Of a DNA stretch of 64,000 bases, positions 21,330 to 33,598 are shown one piece after another. A program made the translations under genes and the position numbers. The DNA is taken from contig JAVLRN010000003.1 of NCBI GenBank assembly GCA_032821775.1, forward strand, positions 2,728,001 to 2,792,000. The letters are read 5' to 3'. This DNA is from Sanguinoderma infundibulare. Lineage: Eukaryota; Basidiomycota; Agaricomycetes; Polyporales; Polyporaceae. Every line of letters starts with the position of its first letter. Within the stretch, counting starts at the first letter, position 1. A model generated the notes under the pieces. The model saw nothing but the letters and a program-made list of their open reading frames with translations, made no database searches and was not told the DNA's origin.

Positions 21330-24093
21330 ATGGAGGGCTCCCACCGTCTAAAAGAGCTCTTGCAGCTCCAACTGGCCTCCGACTCTTACGCCGTCTTGCA
21401 TTTGCCTTTCGTTCTGGAAACGCTATCGAAGGAGGACTTCTCGCCTTCCTCGCACACTCAAAAATGGATAGCCCGCGTCAATTCCCTCATACACTCCAAG
21501 GATCCTGCCGCAAAATGGAGTGGACTGTGCCTGGCTTTTCAGACCGCTACGTTCTCGAGGGTCATCATGTTGGAATGTGCCCAGAGCTGGGTCGGAGCCG
21601 CGATGCCCTTGCTCGTAGTGCGTTTCCTGTATCATCATTGTACGTTCTATTACAAACGAAAGGAAATATAGAATCAACCTCCACCTACCACAAAAGCTGC
21701 TATCCGACTTATGAGACTCGTTTTCTCGAGCGCCATGGACGTCCCCGAATTTCAGCGGCAGCTGTGTGTCCCGAACGTACCGAAGTTCGCCAATGCCCTC
21801 ATCGCGATAGTGGAGAAAGAAACCAACGCAGAGATTACTGTACGTGTACTTTTTGGCAAATGGTATCCTCCTCCCTCACAGAGTTCGCAGCTCCCGGTAA
21901 TCGAGACACTGGCGCATATCGTGTCTCTTTATCCCTCGCTTTGCCGCCCTCTTCACGCACAATTGTCCAACGTCGCCCTTCGCTCGCTTAACGGCTCAGC
22001 ACCGACGCCGGTGCCGGGAGAGCTTGTCGAAGCGTGTTCCCGACTATATGCTGTGCTTCCTCTTACCGGCGGAAAGGTCAACGCCCCGAACCTTTGGCGC
22101 AAGTCTTTGGACGATACGGTGGCCTTCGCCTGGGGTGCGTTCTTGCAAGTGAGGACCACCTATCTTGACCGAGGTGAGCGAGTTGTACCTCTGCACAAGG
22201 CCTGGCTGATTAAGTGCGTCTTGCTTTTGTAGGGTATGGCGTTCCCCGTCCCGCGCCAGCCACCGAAGATCCTGTTATTGCCATACCACTGGCTTTGGAT
22301 CGCCTACGTGCAGCTGTGCGAGTAATTGCGGACCTCGTCAGGTATATCAACATCAATATCAGGCCCGTGATAGATACTCAACTCTCTGCTGGCAGGACTA
22401 CTACATCACGACCCGTCTCACTTCCTCTAGGGTCGTTGGTACGATTCTGCTCGGCGTTGCTACAGTGCACGACCGACGACAAGGTTCGAACATTAATACG
22501 CAGGCACTGACAACCTTCGCTTACAACACACTCAGAGCAATTCTCATGCAGACCATGCCATCCACGCGCTGGAAGCCTCCGTCGTTCCTACACTGTGGGG
22601 ACTCGCCTGTGATATTCTGACTTCGGTATCACAAGCGTAGGTCACCCATTGCTTCCAAACTATTTGAATCTCTCATGAACTTCGCCGTGCAGATGTCACC
22701 ATCACTTGACTCCTCACTTACCTTTGCTCTTGACGAACCTCGCCTACCATCTCGAGCAGGTGCAGAAGCCGTGAGTCCATGAGAACTGTTGAAGACACAT
22801 GACACTTAGCTTCGACAGAGCTCATACGTTACTCTTCTTACACGCAACGTCGTCCCTGCTGGCAAATGGGTCCCATTTGCATGACGCCATCATTGCCTCA
22901 CGCTTGGTCCGTGCGACGTTGCCTTTCCTCACTGTCATCTTGTCGAAACGTTCACAAGCCGGTGCCGACATCGACCAAACCCCTGAACAAGGCAGAAGCA
23001 AAAAGGGCAAGAGACGCGCACGGGGTTACGAGGGCGATGAAGTGTTCAAGGTCGCCCGGGAAATTGTCTGTGTTACGGCAGAGGAGGGCGACGTTCTTCT
23101 CGCGTCCGTCGATTGTAAGGAGTTATCGCGTCACTTTCAATGCTGTTCGCTCTGTTTGACACCTCTTCATTGGCAATCAGTACTGGCGAATTTGTTAAAT
23201 CGGACCCAAGTCAACCCGCCGGTGCACTCGATTGCCTCTCGACTGCTGCTCGCCATCTACGGCTCCTTTCCGCAGCTCCCGCCTGCCATTCTGTCACCGG
23301 ATCTGTCCCTCCATCCACGCCTGTACGTTCAGCTGCAACGTGTATGCGTGAGTCTCGCGATCGGGACCACAAGCTCCATGAACAAATCTCTGGGCCTTGT
23401 GCTGAACGTATCAGACGGCAGTCTTGATGAAAATGTGAGTTGGAATTATTCATGTCGTAATGCGTCTGTAGTCTAACAGGCAGGCTACAGCCCGAGATCG
23501 ACCTCCTCCTCCATCCTCGAGTCCCGCCACTGGTACGATCCGTGCCCCACGTCGAGATGCTGTCGCTGTTCCGTGCGGAGGAAGGTGACGAAGAGTCAGA
23601 TACTCGGAGACGCATTGGACTCGATAAACTCGACGACCGCGCAGACGGAGCGTCGGACGTCCCCGAAAGCCAAACGCCGCACGACGTAGGGCGTGCAAAC
23701 CCCCCGAGGCCGCCGCCTGAAGCAGCGAAAAATACCGGGGCGGCGCTCTCGTCCCAGGAACCCTACGGCACTGTAGCCATGCAGGTCGATGTTGCCCCAT
23801 CTGCTCCCCCCGTGAGCCAACTGGCTCCACCGTCTGTCGGATTCCAACACCCGCAATCCCCGGCGCCGCTTGCAAACAATCGGGCAGCAGCGCAATTGCC
23901 GCTGTCGTCGCCGACGGATCCATTACCGTCCAGTAGTGCCATTGTGGGTCCAAATTCGAAGACCGCTTCAAGCCCGCCCCTGACCCACGTAACCGCATTG
24001 CCGGCGCCGACTGGCCAGCATGAAGACCTGGACGAGGACGAGGACGAGCCGATGCCCACTATCGACCTGGGTTCCGACTCCGATTCCGAATAG
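21330..24093 (+). CDS. RIX1: Pre-rRNA processing protein Rix1
   Basis: Component of the Rix1-Ipi complex acting in ITS2 processing and export of the pre-60S particle. Starts MEGSHRLKELLQLQLASD. The RIX1 N-terminal domain is visible in HTQKWIARVNSLIHSKDPAA, WSGLCLAFQTATFSRVI and MLECAQSWVGAAMPLL, followed by AAIRLMRLVFSSAMDVPEFQ and NVPKFANALIAIVEKE. The middle is helical-repeat-like. The C terminus is Pro/Ser-rich and ends in an acidic tail DLDEDEDEPMPTIDLGSDS, as in PELP1/Rix1 proteins. Eight or more introns; exon order is clear, but some junctions between 22490 and 22800 were not fixed. Confidence 0.87.
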
Positions 24094-24443
24094 ATCTTCT
24101 CCCTTCTCCCGTTGTTTTCGCGCATTCTCCAATGTATCACATTGTACCACGTGTAGCAGCGGTGCTGGATGGTGCCGTAACCATCCGTGATAGCCTCTCC
24201 AACTGCTGCATTGTCGCGGAGCGAACGATCGCACGCGCGGGGTTTTTTCATATCCGGGTGCGCTTGCGGACGTGCGCTGTCCCGTCCACGTCCATTTTCT
24301 CGTCATCGGAATCGGGTGAATGGCGATCCCGCGCAACCTGCGCAACGCCGGGGAGCTAAACGCCACAGGGGAACGAAAGAGAGAGCAATCAGCGAAACGC
24401 CCGAGTGTGCGCGTTGGAGATGCGTGCTGGACGCGCTGGTGGG
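24094..24443. other. Convergent 3' intergenic region
   Basis: This lies between the stops of RIX1 (plus) and RRN11 (minus) and holds only 3' UTRs as far as can be seen. Confidence 0.5.
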
Positions 24444-25937
24444 CTATACCTGACATAGGAAAGCGTCTGCCACGACGTTTGAAGGGTCAATCGCTCGGGC
24501 GCGCTCGAAGTGCGCCTGGGCGTCGCGGGCGAGGGTGAGATCCCAATCTTTCTCTGTCAAAGGCGGAGATCAGCTAGTGGCTTGTTGCAGATGCGCTGGC
24601 AGTCGCAGCCCTTCGAACCCCGAAATCTGGGAGCTGGCACGAGGCGGATCTCATTATTTGAAGCGACGACGAGGTGCGTTATGCGGTCCCGAACGGACGT
24701 GACAGACGCAGAACCACGGACGTGGTTCGCAAGCGGCGGTGTAGAGTCGGATACAGCACGAGGCTGAGGCAGCCCGTTCCACTCGCAACGAGCCATGGTA
24801 TGCCACCCTCCACCACGAGCCGCTGCAGGATGCGAAGCGACGTTCGTACGGATCTCGGCACACGAATTTCTGGCCCCAAGACTCCCACCGCAGTAATTGT
24901 CGAAGTCGAAGGTCGCCGTGAGGAGGTCCACCCTGTAATCAATGAGGTCGTTACGAAATTTCCAACAATGTCCACAGGGATACGAGACGCATGAATCCGG
25001 CGAAATGCCGTCTCAAAGGCGGAGATAGAGGTAATTGCGAGACTTCACGCCGTCGACCTATCGGATGGCCACAGCACAAGCGACTGTTCGCTTGGGGTGC
25101 TACATTGTGCTCGGCCACCCGCCAATTGCATCGCGCCGTTCTTAATAAAAGACTAATTCCATCGCAGGCGTATCACGCCGGGATGGAAAACTCAAGGGCA
25201 TCGAACGTGCCCTCTCTCACATCAGGTCCCTGGACACGGCGTGAGAAGGAAAATGAGGAAAGAAAAAGGAAGAATTGGAAGGGCTGCTTGACGAGGCGAA
25301 ATGAACGGACCGTAAGTCGTCTCCGAGGAGATTCCATTCGCCGGCTGCGCAAGGTATAGGGCAATCAGGCCGGCGTATGTGTGCAAAACGGGGTTGTCCT
25401 GGTACGGGTACGACGGGAGATACCTGATAAAACGAATTATTGCACATGAAACCGTGGCCGCCGCAGGTGCTTTGAGCCAAAGACGTACAAGTCCAGTTCT
25501 TCCATGGCTCGTCGGTACATGCCTGCATGTATCAGACGCAACACGAGTTCTTTTAGAATGGACTCGCGCTAGAGGTTTGGGAGGAGGAAGAGAAGTCAGC
25601 ACGGAGGATCGGCGGTGAACCTCCCACGCACTTCGTCTGGATGCTGCCTCATCATGACAGTCAGGAAGCGAACTCTGTCTCCGTTGGCTTGGGTGTCTTC
25701 GTCCTCTGCGGGTTCGCCCTCGCCGAGCAGGAGGACGCTAGTCCTCCACATGGTCCTCCAGTCCACTTCCCTGCATCGCGCTAGGATGGCCCACGCCCGC
25801 TTCGCCCGGGTCCAGTCTTGCCGTTGGATGCAGAGGTGCAGAATGTCATGCAGACGGCGAATGTGGATTTTCCGGGCGGTGTTGGGCTGCTTGGAGCCGA
25901 GGGAGCTGAAGAGGAAAGAGGGCCGGTCTGAGGACAT
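24444..25937 (-). CDS. RRN11: RNA polymerase I core factor subunit Rrn11-like
   Basis: Probable subunit of the Pol I initiation core factor (SL1 counterpart). Conserved segments are MSSDRPSFLFSSLGSK, IHIRRLHDILHLCIQRQDW, RAKRAWAILARCREVDW, then RESILKELVLRLIHAGMYRR, LPSYPYQDNPVLHTYAGLI and a last exon reading ARDAQAHFERARAIDPSNVV. Splicing 25311 to 24553 keeps frame (phase 1, giving TYEKDWDL), so the last intron is about 757 nt, far longer than its neighbours. The true start is uncertain: in-frame codons continue upstream of 25937 (RLEAAGRLYARSG) without an ATG, so a 5' exon may be missing. The identification rests on recalled basidiomycete Rrn11 proteins. Confidence 0.68.
24557..25026. repeat. 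Segment bounded by 14-bp direct repeats in RRN11 intron
   Basis: TCAAAGGCGGAGAT occurs at 24557-24570 and again at 25013-25026, delimiting 442 bp inside the long intron. The left copy touches the 3' splice site. This looks like a target-site duplication around a short insertion, such as a SINE or a non-autonomous element, though neither terminal repeats nor an A-tail were seen. Confidence 0.45.
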
Positions 25938-26069
25938 GAGGACACCGGACCGAGCGTACAAGCGCCCTGCAGCTTCGAGACGTTTGGCGTGACAACCTGC
26001 TACGGGCTCTTGCGAGCATACCCCTTGAACTCTTCCTACCGACCGTCTCGCGCGACCGATCTTTGTCTC
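25938..26069. promoter_or_regulatory. Divergent promoter of RRN11 and LAA2-like gene
   Basis: At most 132 bp separate the two opposed start codons, less if RRN11 has an additional upstream exon. No TATA box was seen. Confidence 0.4.
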
Positions 26070-27262
26070 ATGGACGACGACATCACCTTCGGCGCGTCAG
26101 TATGGGGCGCGCCAGCTTCGCCTCTTCCCGCTCTTGTCATGAAGCCTCCCGCTTTTGCGATATCGCCCGCGCCATCGACCGCGCCAGACGACTTTGATGA
26201 CTTTGACAATTTCCGGACCCCCGCGGAGACGGTAGCGGGATCCGGAGACGAGGCGGAGGATGATTTTGGAGACTTTGGAGACTTTGGGGAGACGCAACAA
26301 CTGCCCGTAACCGCAAGCTTCCAGGAGTCGTTCGGAGAAGTGACCTACGCCGAGCCGGAGCGAATTGGAGGGCCGTCGGGCAGCCGAGATTGGGAGGCGT
26401 TGAGGTTGGATCCGCTGCCGTCGCGGGAAGAGTTGCAGGAGCAGGTGGATGAGATACTTGGACCGCTATGGATCCCGGACGATTCATCGCGTCTGACCGA
26501 CGATGCGATTCGGGAAGTTGGCGGGCTTAACCAGACTCTGGTCACAAAGGAAAGGTACCTCCGTTCAATTGCACTGTCGTGGCCTATATCTCAATTCACA
26601 GACGGCTCCAGTCGTCAACTGTATAACGCTATACTGCCCCCATCGCCGCCGTCGTTCCAGCCGGTGAACTGGACGCGATCGCGGATACGACGACAACACC
26701 TGATCCACCTGGGAATCCCCATTAACCTCGACGAGGTTCTCCCACGCACCAACGGTGCGCTGCCTACGCTCGAGATCACGACGCGCCCGATGTCGGCACC
26801 GCCAGGACCTCGAGGTGGTATGAGCAAGTTGCAGTCGGACGCTCTTAGCCAAAGCCGAAATGTGACCTCGCATCCGAACTCGCCTTCGACGAGTCACGGA
26901 TCGTCTGCAGCTGCACAACTGCGCCTCGGTCCGAGGCCAGAACTTGACGAGGCGAAGGTTGAAGAATTGCTTGACCTTTCTGCTGGTACATATATTATTG
27001 TTTCCATGCTGGGAGGAGACTGACGGTTTCGGTAGACCGAATGTCGCTTATGTCCAACTCCACGCTCGAGGGATACCTCTCGGACATCAAAGCGAACACG
27101 GCGAAGACATCGACACTGTTGACGTACCTGTTGCAGACGCGGGATGCGTTGCAGCAGGACTCGGAGACATACAACAAGCTCATTGGAGAGTTGGTTGGGG
27201 AGGCGCAGAAGATCAAGACTGGGAAGCGGATGGCTGTCGCCCGGCGTGGCAGCGGAGCATAA
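26070..27262 (+). CDS. LAA2-like AP-1 accessory protein
   Basis: Starts MDDDITFGASVWG. The first third carries acidic phenylalanine motifs DDFDDFDNF and EDDFGDFGDFGE, the kind bound by AP-1 gamma-ear and p56/Laa2 systems. A conserved domain follows: LPSREELQEQVDEILGPLW, LTDDAIREVGGLNQTLV, TKESRQLYNAIL and NWTRSRIRRQHLIHLGIPIN. I recall this as the fungal DUF5102 domain of yeast Laa2. The C terminus is helical (LEGYLSDIKANTAKTSTLL) and ends RRGSGA. Two introns, one making TKE-SRQ. A role in clathrin/AP-1 traffic at the Golgi or endosome is inferred. Confidence 0.72.
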
Positions 27263-27550
27263 CATTTGATTACCCTTCTGTATCGTTACACGATGACTAC
27301 CCGATGCTTTCATATTCTGGATATCAACCCGAGCCCTGTCATTATGTCCCCTTGCAGTCGACGTTAGTGTTAGCAATGGCGCTCGATGGCCAAAGTACGA
27401 CACTGGGCGCTCCGCCGGGTGCTGGGGCCGATCATAATTTTTGGTTTCTGTACTCAACGCTTGATCGCGCTCAGGCAAGAGCTCCCGCCTGCCCTACGCT
27501 CTCTCGTTTCTGGGGTTCTCGTTTCTCGACTGGCCGGCTCTCGCGCAGCC

Positions 27551-30500
27551 ATGAACATCTCGCACCCTGTTCCGTCGACGGTCGCGAGCATATCTTTCTC
27601 GTTCCTTACCTCGGAAGATGTCCGGCGCATTTCGGTCAAGCAGATCGTGAACCCCGTCCTGCTCGATGAACTCAACCGACCCAATGTTGGAGGGTTGTAT
27701 GACGCGGCTTTGGGTCCCAGTGACAAGCATGACGTGTGAGTAGTCCGTGACTTGCGCGAATGCATCCCTTCCTCATTGTACGTGAAGTTGCGCGACTTGT
27801 CGCCTGTTATACTACACCTGCCCAGGTCATTTCGGCCACATCGAACTCCCTGCTCCCGTATTCCACCCATTGTTTATGGTGAACGCGTACCACCTGCTTC
27901 GTGGGACGTGTTTGTTTTGCCACAGATTCAAAGTCTCTCGGTTTGTGGTACGTCTACTTATATTCGTCGTCTCCTGCATTTACGAATGGCAACGTGCAGC
28001 TATGCAAGTTCGTTGCCAAACTACGCCTCCTCGAGTACGGCTTCCTTGTCGCTGCGAAGGCGTTGGATGACATTCACTACACCACGAAAAAGAAGCGCGG
28101 TGCGGACGACGAGGAAGGCGACGAACCCGCAGAAACCTACGAAGCGTACGAGCAGCGTATCAACCTTTACGTCGCCGCGCATATGGCCACTGCCTCCAGC
28201 AGCAAACGCGACGCGTACAAGGACGGTCTCGTGTACCAGGCGCGGAAGGATGTCATCCAGGACTTCATCAAGACGGCCATGACGAAGAAGTGCCAAAATG
28301 CCAACTGTAACGCGTGAGTATCTCGCATGTTCCGGTGCGTGCCCACTTGCTGAAGTATCTACCAGTCACGGCTACACCTTCCGCAAAGAGGGCTATACTA
28401 AGATTATCGAGTACGACCTCACCGTCAAGCAGAAGCAGCAGCATGATGCTATGAACATGCGACGACCAAACGTTATGCTTGACAAACAGACATCCAAGTC
28501 GAAGGCGCACACACCACCTCAGGCGAACACTCATTCAGGCGACTCCTCAGACGAGGACATGTCGAATGGCGAGGAAGAGGAGGAAGCAGGTGAAGACGTC
28601 TTTTCCTCTGATGAAGACGAGGACGAGAGCGAACGACCCACGAACGAGCAGTCTCTCCCCAAGTCCGCCAGTGGGAAGATCAAAACGTCTCGTGGGCGGA
28701 ACGAGCGTGTCATGCCCCCCGAGGAGTGCCGTGCCCACCTCCGCCGTCTTTTCCACAACGAGTCTGTCATGTGTTCGCTGTTGTTTGGTCGCCATGGACC
28801 GTTCGCTCCTTTGAGCCAGCACAACCTCTCCCTTGCCTCCGCCGACATGTTCTTCCTTGAAGTCCTGCCCGTCAGCCCTACCCGCTTCCGACCACCGGCG
28901 AAGATGGGCGACATGCTCTTCGAACATCCCCAGAATGAACTCCTTTCGAAGGTGCTGACGACCTCGTACCGCCTACGCGACTTGAACAACAACCTCCGTC
29001 TCGCATCTGCCAAGGGATCTGATGTCGATGAGGCTGCCCGGAGGCGTATCCTCCAGTCCCTCCTCGACTCCCTTATCCAACTACAGGTTGACGTCAACAG
29101 TTACATCGACAGCAGCAAGAACCCTCAGCCAATCCGACAAGGACGCTTGCCTCCGGCCGGCGTGAAGCAAGGTTTGGAGAAGAAGGAAGGTCTCTTTCGC
29201 AAGCATATGATGGTCAGCCACTCCGTTGCCCTCTCATCCTCGTGCTGACTTCCTTACTTCTCTTCAGGGCAAACGTGTCAATTACGCTGCTCGTTCCGTT
29301 ATCTCTCCAGACGTCAACATCGAGCCCAACGAAATCGGCATTCCGCCTGTCTTTGCGCGCAAATTGACGTTCCCGGAACCTGTGACGCCGAACAACTTTC
29401 ACGAGTTGCGGCAACTGGTTATCACTGGCGCTCGTGGCTATCCCGGCGCCACAATGGTCGAGTACGAAGACGGTCATCTCCAGTTCCTCGTCAGTGTCAC
29501 CTTATCAGCTAGTGTCAGGCTATTGAAGCGTAAAATGTTTGGTTTCTTTAGGACAAGCTCACTCTCGAGCAGCGGACGGCTATTGCTAACCAGCTGTTGA
29601 CGCCACAAGAGGGCTCGCACGGTTCCGCACAACGGCATGGCCTGTACACGTCCACGCCTGCCGTCAACAAGAAGGTGTACAGGCACCTGAGGGACGGTGA
29701 CATCCTCATCCTCAACCGTCAGCCAACGCTCCATAAGCCGAGTATGATGTGCCACAGGGCCCGAGTGCTGCACGGCGAGAAGACAATCCGGATGCACTAC
29801 GCCAACTGGTAACGTTTTCTTTTACCGTCAATCCTATGTAACAAAGCTGACACTGGCTCTTAGTAATTCGTATAACGGTGAGTCCTATCATGTCGGATGG
29901 TGAGGCGGAGAACTTACCCCTGCCCTGTCCATCAGCTGACTTCGATGGTGATGGTGAGTACTTCCATCTTGCTGACATGAATTTGACCTGACTGGTGCGG
30001 TTAGAAATGAACATCCACTTCCCTCGTAAGTATCCCGAACGCCTGACTTGTTACTGAATGGTGATTGACCCTTTCGGTCAGAGAACCAGGTCGCGCGCGC
30101 TGAGGCTTACTACATCGCCAACACTGACAACCAGTACCTTGTTCCGACGTCCGGAAAACCCCTACGCGGCCTCATCCAGGATCATGTGGTGGCCGGTGTT
30201 TGGATGACAGCGCAGGATTCGTTCTTTACGCGAGAAGAGTATTTCCAGCTCCTCTATGGAGCGCTGCGTCCCGAGAACGAGCTACAGGAGGAGCACAAGC
30301 GTCTCACCACACTTCCTCCGACGATATGGAAGCCTCAGCCGCTGTGGACAGGGAAGCAAATTGTGCGCATGTGGTTTCATTTACGACGGTTGTTCAATTG
30401 TCTCACGTTACCGCCGGTTCGTAACAGATCTCCACGATCCTGAAGAACATAACCCCGAGCATGTTCGAGGGGTTGAACCTACATGCGCAGGCTAAGGTCC

Positions 30501-33500
30501 CTGGTCATCTGTGGGGCAAGGATTCCCGGGAAGATCAGGTGGTCTTCATGGACGGCGAGCTTCTCTCCGGCGTCTTGGACAAGTCTGCGTTCGGCGCCTC
30601 CGACTTCGGCCTCGTGCACTCGGTGTACGAGCTTTACGGCGCGGACGTCGCGGGAAAGCTCCTCGGCATCTTGAGCAGGCTGTTCACAAAGTTCCTCCAG
30701 CATCGCGCCTTCACGTGCCGCATGGACGACCTCGCCCTCACGCCTGACGGCAATGCGAGGCGCGCAGAACTTCTGGCCAAGGGCGCGAACCTAGGCACGG
30801 AGGGCGCCATCGACAACTTCCCAGTCTTGAAGACGACGCCCGATGACGAGAAGCCCGAGGTCTTGCGGTCGCTGTTGGAGGATGTTTTGCGGGACGACGG
30901 CAAGATGGCCGGTCTTGACATGACTGTTAAGGGGAAACTTGCCAAGCTCACGAAGTCCATCGCGGACGCCGTCATGCCCCACGGCCTCCTGCGTCAATTC
31001 CCCCACAACCACATGCAGGCTATGACAGTGTCCGGAGCGAAGGGTAGCGCTGTCAATGCGCAGCAGATATCCTGTGCGCTCGGCCAGCAAGAGTTGGAAG
31101 GCCGCCGGGTGCCTACGATGGTCAGCGGGAAGACCCTGCCGTCGTTCAAGCCGTTTGAGACCCGAGCCATTGCCGGCGGCTACGTCGCAAGTCGTTTCCT
31201 CACTGGCGTCAAGCCGCAAGAGTTCTTCTTCCACTGCATGGCCGGACGCGAGGGTCTCATCGATACGGCCGTCAAGACGTCGCGTTCTGGGTACCTTCAG
31301 CGCTGTCTCATCAAGCACCTGGAGGGTGTCCGGGTCCATTATGACAACACCGTCCGCGGCAGCGATTCATCCGTGTACCAGTTCAACTACGGAGGCGATT
31401 CGCTCGACGTCACCAAGCAGAAGCACCTCCTGCAGTTCGAGTTCATCGCCCGCAACGAGCTGTCGTTCGTCCAACGTCTCCGACCCAAGTCCCTCAGCGG
31501 CCTCGTGAGTGAGGACGCGGTCGACTACATGAAGAAAATCGTCAAGTACAAGAACAAGAAGCACAAGCGCGACAGGCTCCTGCCGACCATCTCCAAGTAT
31601 CCGCCCCAGCGGAACATCGGCAGCACGTCTGAGCTCTTCGCGGATAAGGTGGACGAGTACATGCAGAAGAATCCCCACGGCCTGCTCAAGGCGAAGGATG
31701 GCGATTCGCTGCGGTTCAAGCGCCGTAAAGCACCACTGACCAAGAAGAACTTCCAGCTGTTGGCAAGCGTGAAGTACATGCGCAGCCTGGTAGAGCCCGG
31801 GGAGGCCGTGGGCCTTCTCGCGTCGCAGGGGTAAGTGCAAAGTGACAACCCGCCTGCTGTCATGAGCTGACCTCGTGTGCCAGTGTCGGCGAACCGTCGA
31901 CGCAGATGACCCTGAACACGTTCCATTTCGCGGGTAGGTCGTTGACAGAACTCATATCTACAGACGGATACTCAAAGGATAAGCACAGGTCACGGAGCGG
32001 CCAACGTTACGCTCGGAATCCCCCGGCTGCGAGAGATCGTGATGACAGCCTCTCAGAAGCTCAAGACTCCGTCGATGACCATGAGAGTCCGGCCAGGTAC
32101 GACTCCATCGGACATCACGAGCTTCTGCAAGAGGGCCAGTCGGCTCGCACTTTCCCATGTCGTCGACAAGGTCTCGGTCACGGAGCAGCTCATCCTGAAA
32201 GGGGAGTCGCGAAGCAAGGAATTCAAGATCGACCTTGACTTCTATCCCCGTTCGGAATACGAGCAGGAGTACAACGTCACGCCGTTCGAAATCCTCGCCG
32301 CTTTCAGTCATAAATTCCCCCTCATCTTCAAGAAGGAGCTCCAGGTGGAGCTGAAGAAGCTCGATGCGGACCTGAAGAGCCAGCGTGCGGAGCTTGGAAA
32401 AGGCCGAGTCGTGCGAGAACAGCAGAGCGCCACCGCCGCGGCCGAGGAGGACGAGGGGGAGGAGCCCACCACCCGGCGGCGAGATGACGACGACGAGGTA
32501 AGCGAGATTGGTGACGGCGATGCGGCGACTTCCAAGATGAAACGTCAGCGGAAAGAGCAAGCGACCTATGAGGACGAGGATGAGGAAGACGACGAGGACC
32601 GGGGAAGCGAGCTGGACGACGTCGACATCGAAGCCGCGTATGCATCTCCGCCCGAAGACGGCCCCGACGATAAAGACATGGATCAAGACGCTCCGTCTAT
32701 GGCGGAAGAGCATGGTCGCGTCGAGACCAAGTTCATGGAGAACTTACCGAGCGCCACATCATTCTCCTTCCGCGAGTCTGGTTGCACGATTGAGGTGCAG
32801 GTGAGCGGTTATTGCATTGCTGCGGGCCCCCCACGTGAGCGCGAGATTAATACCAATTCCTCAGTTCGGATCAACAATGCCCAAGCTATTACTGGTTGGG
32901 TTAGTTGAACGAGTCTGTCTAAAAACGGTCATACGCGAGATAGCAGGCATCACGGACTGTTTTATGAACGAGGAGGACGGCAAGAATGGGGAGAAGATCT
33001 ATTCTGTGGGTCCATCATCCTGCCGCTTCGCCGACCACGTTGTCTCACCGCTCTCACGCGCCGACAGCTGACGACCAACGGGTCAAATATTCCCGGCCTG
33101 TGGCACTTCGCGCGAGGCTATAGCGGGGGCATTATCGACGAGAACGGCATCTACTCGAACGATATCTATGCGCTTCTCTGCGCCTACGGCGTCGAGGCCG
33201 CGCGGGCCGCCATCCTGAAAGAAATCGGTGGCGTGTTCGCCGTGTACAAGATCGACGTTGACATCCGTCACCTGGAGCTTATCGCAGATTACATGGTAGG
33301 TGGCGCCGGAGCCGTATCTCGTGTAGGCAGCCGCTTATTTGTGCCTGTTAAGACGTTCGACGGAGGATACAAGCCCTTCAACCGAAAAGGCATATCCACC
33401 AATCCGTCGCCGCTCCTCAAGGCGTCCTACGAGACGACGGCAGCATTCCTGTCAGACGCCACGCTGCACGGCGACTTTGACGACTTGACCACGCCATCCG

Positions 33501-33598
33501 GGAACATTGTCATGGGCAGGCTAAGCCATACGGGTACGGGGGTTTTCGACATTGTGATGCCGGTCGATCACACGGACGGTGCCGCTGATATGTCATGA
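27551..33598 (+). CDS. RPA190: DNA-directed RNA polymerase I largest subunit
   Basis: Catalytic subunit that makes pre-rRNA in the nucleolus. The N terminus [19 protein letters not shown] leads into the zinc motif C-x2-C-x6-C-x2-H ([17 protein letters not shown]). The active-site loop NADFDGDEMNIHFPQN is assembled from five exons, three of them microexons (29864-29877, 29936-29953, 30005-30025). Later marks are [59 protein letters not shown] and [17 protein letters not shown] Pol I-specific acidic insertion (32440-32720) separates clamp and jaw parts. It ends with the family's [16 protein letters not shown] segment. About 14 introns, about 1,660 residues. Confidence 0.95.

Noticed and set aside
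24605..24660. tRNA-like B-box (GGTTCGAAGG on the minus strand)
   Set aside because: The B-box end does not fit consensus and no cloverleaf or A-box could be found.
24557..24931. A 124-codon minus-strand frame inside the long RRN11 intron
   Set aside because: No family recognised, and splicing the flanking exons directly keeps frame; kept only as part of the possible insertion.
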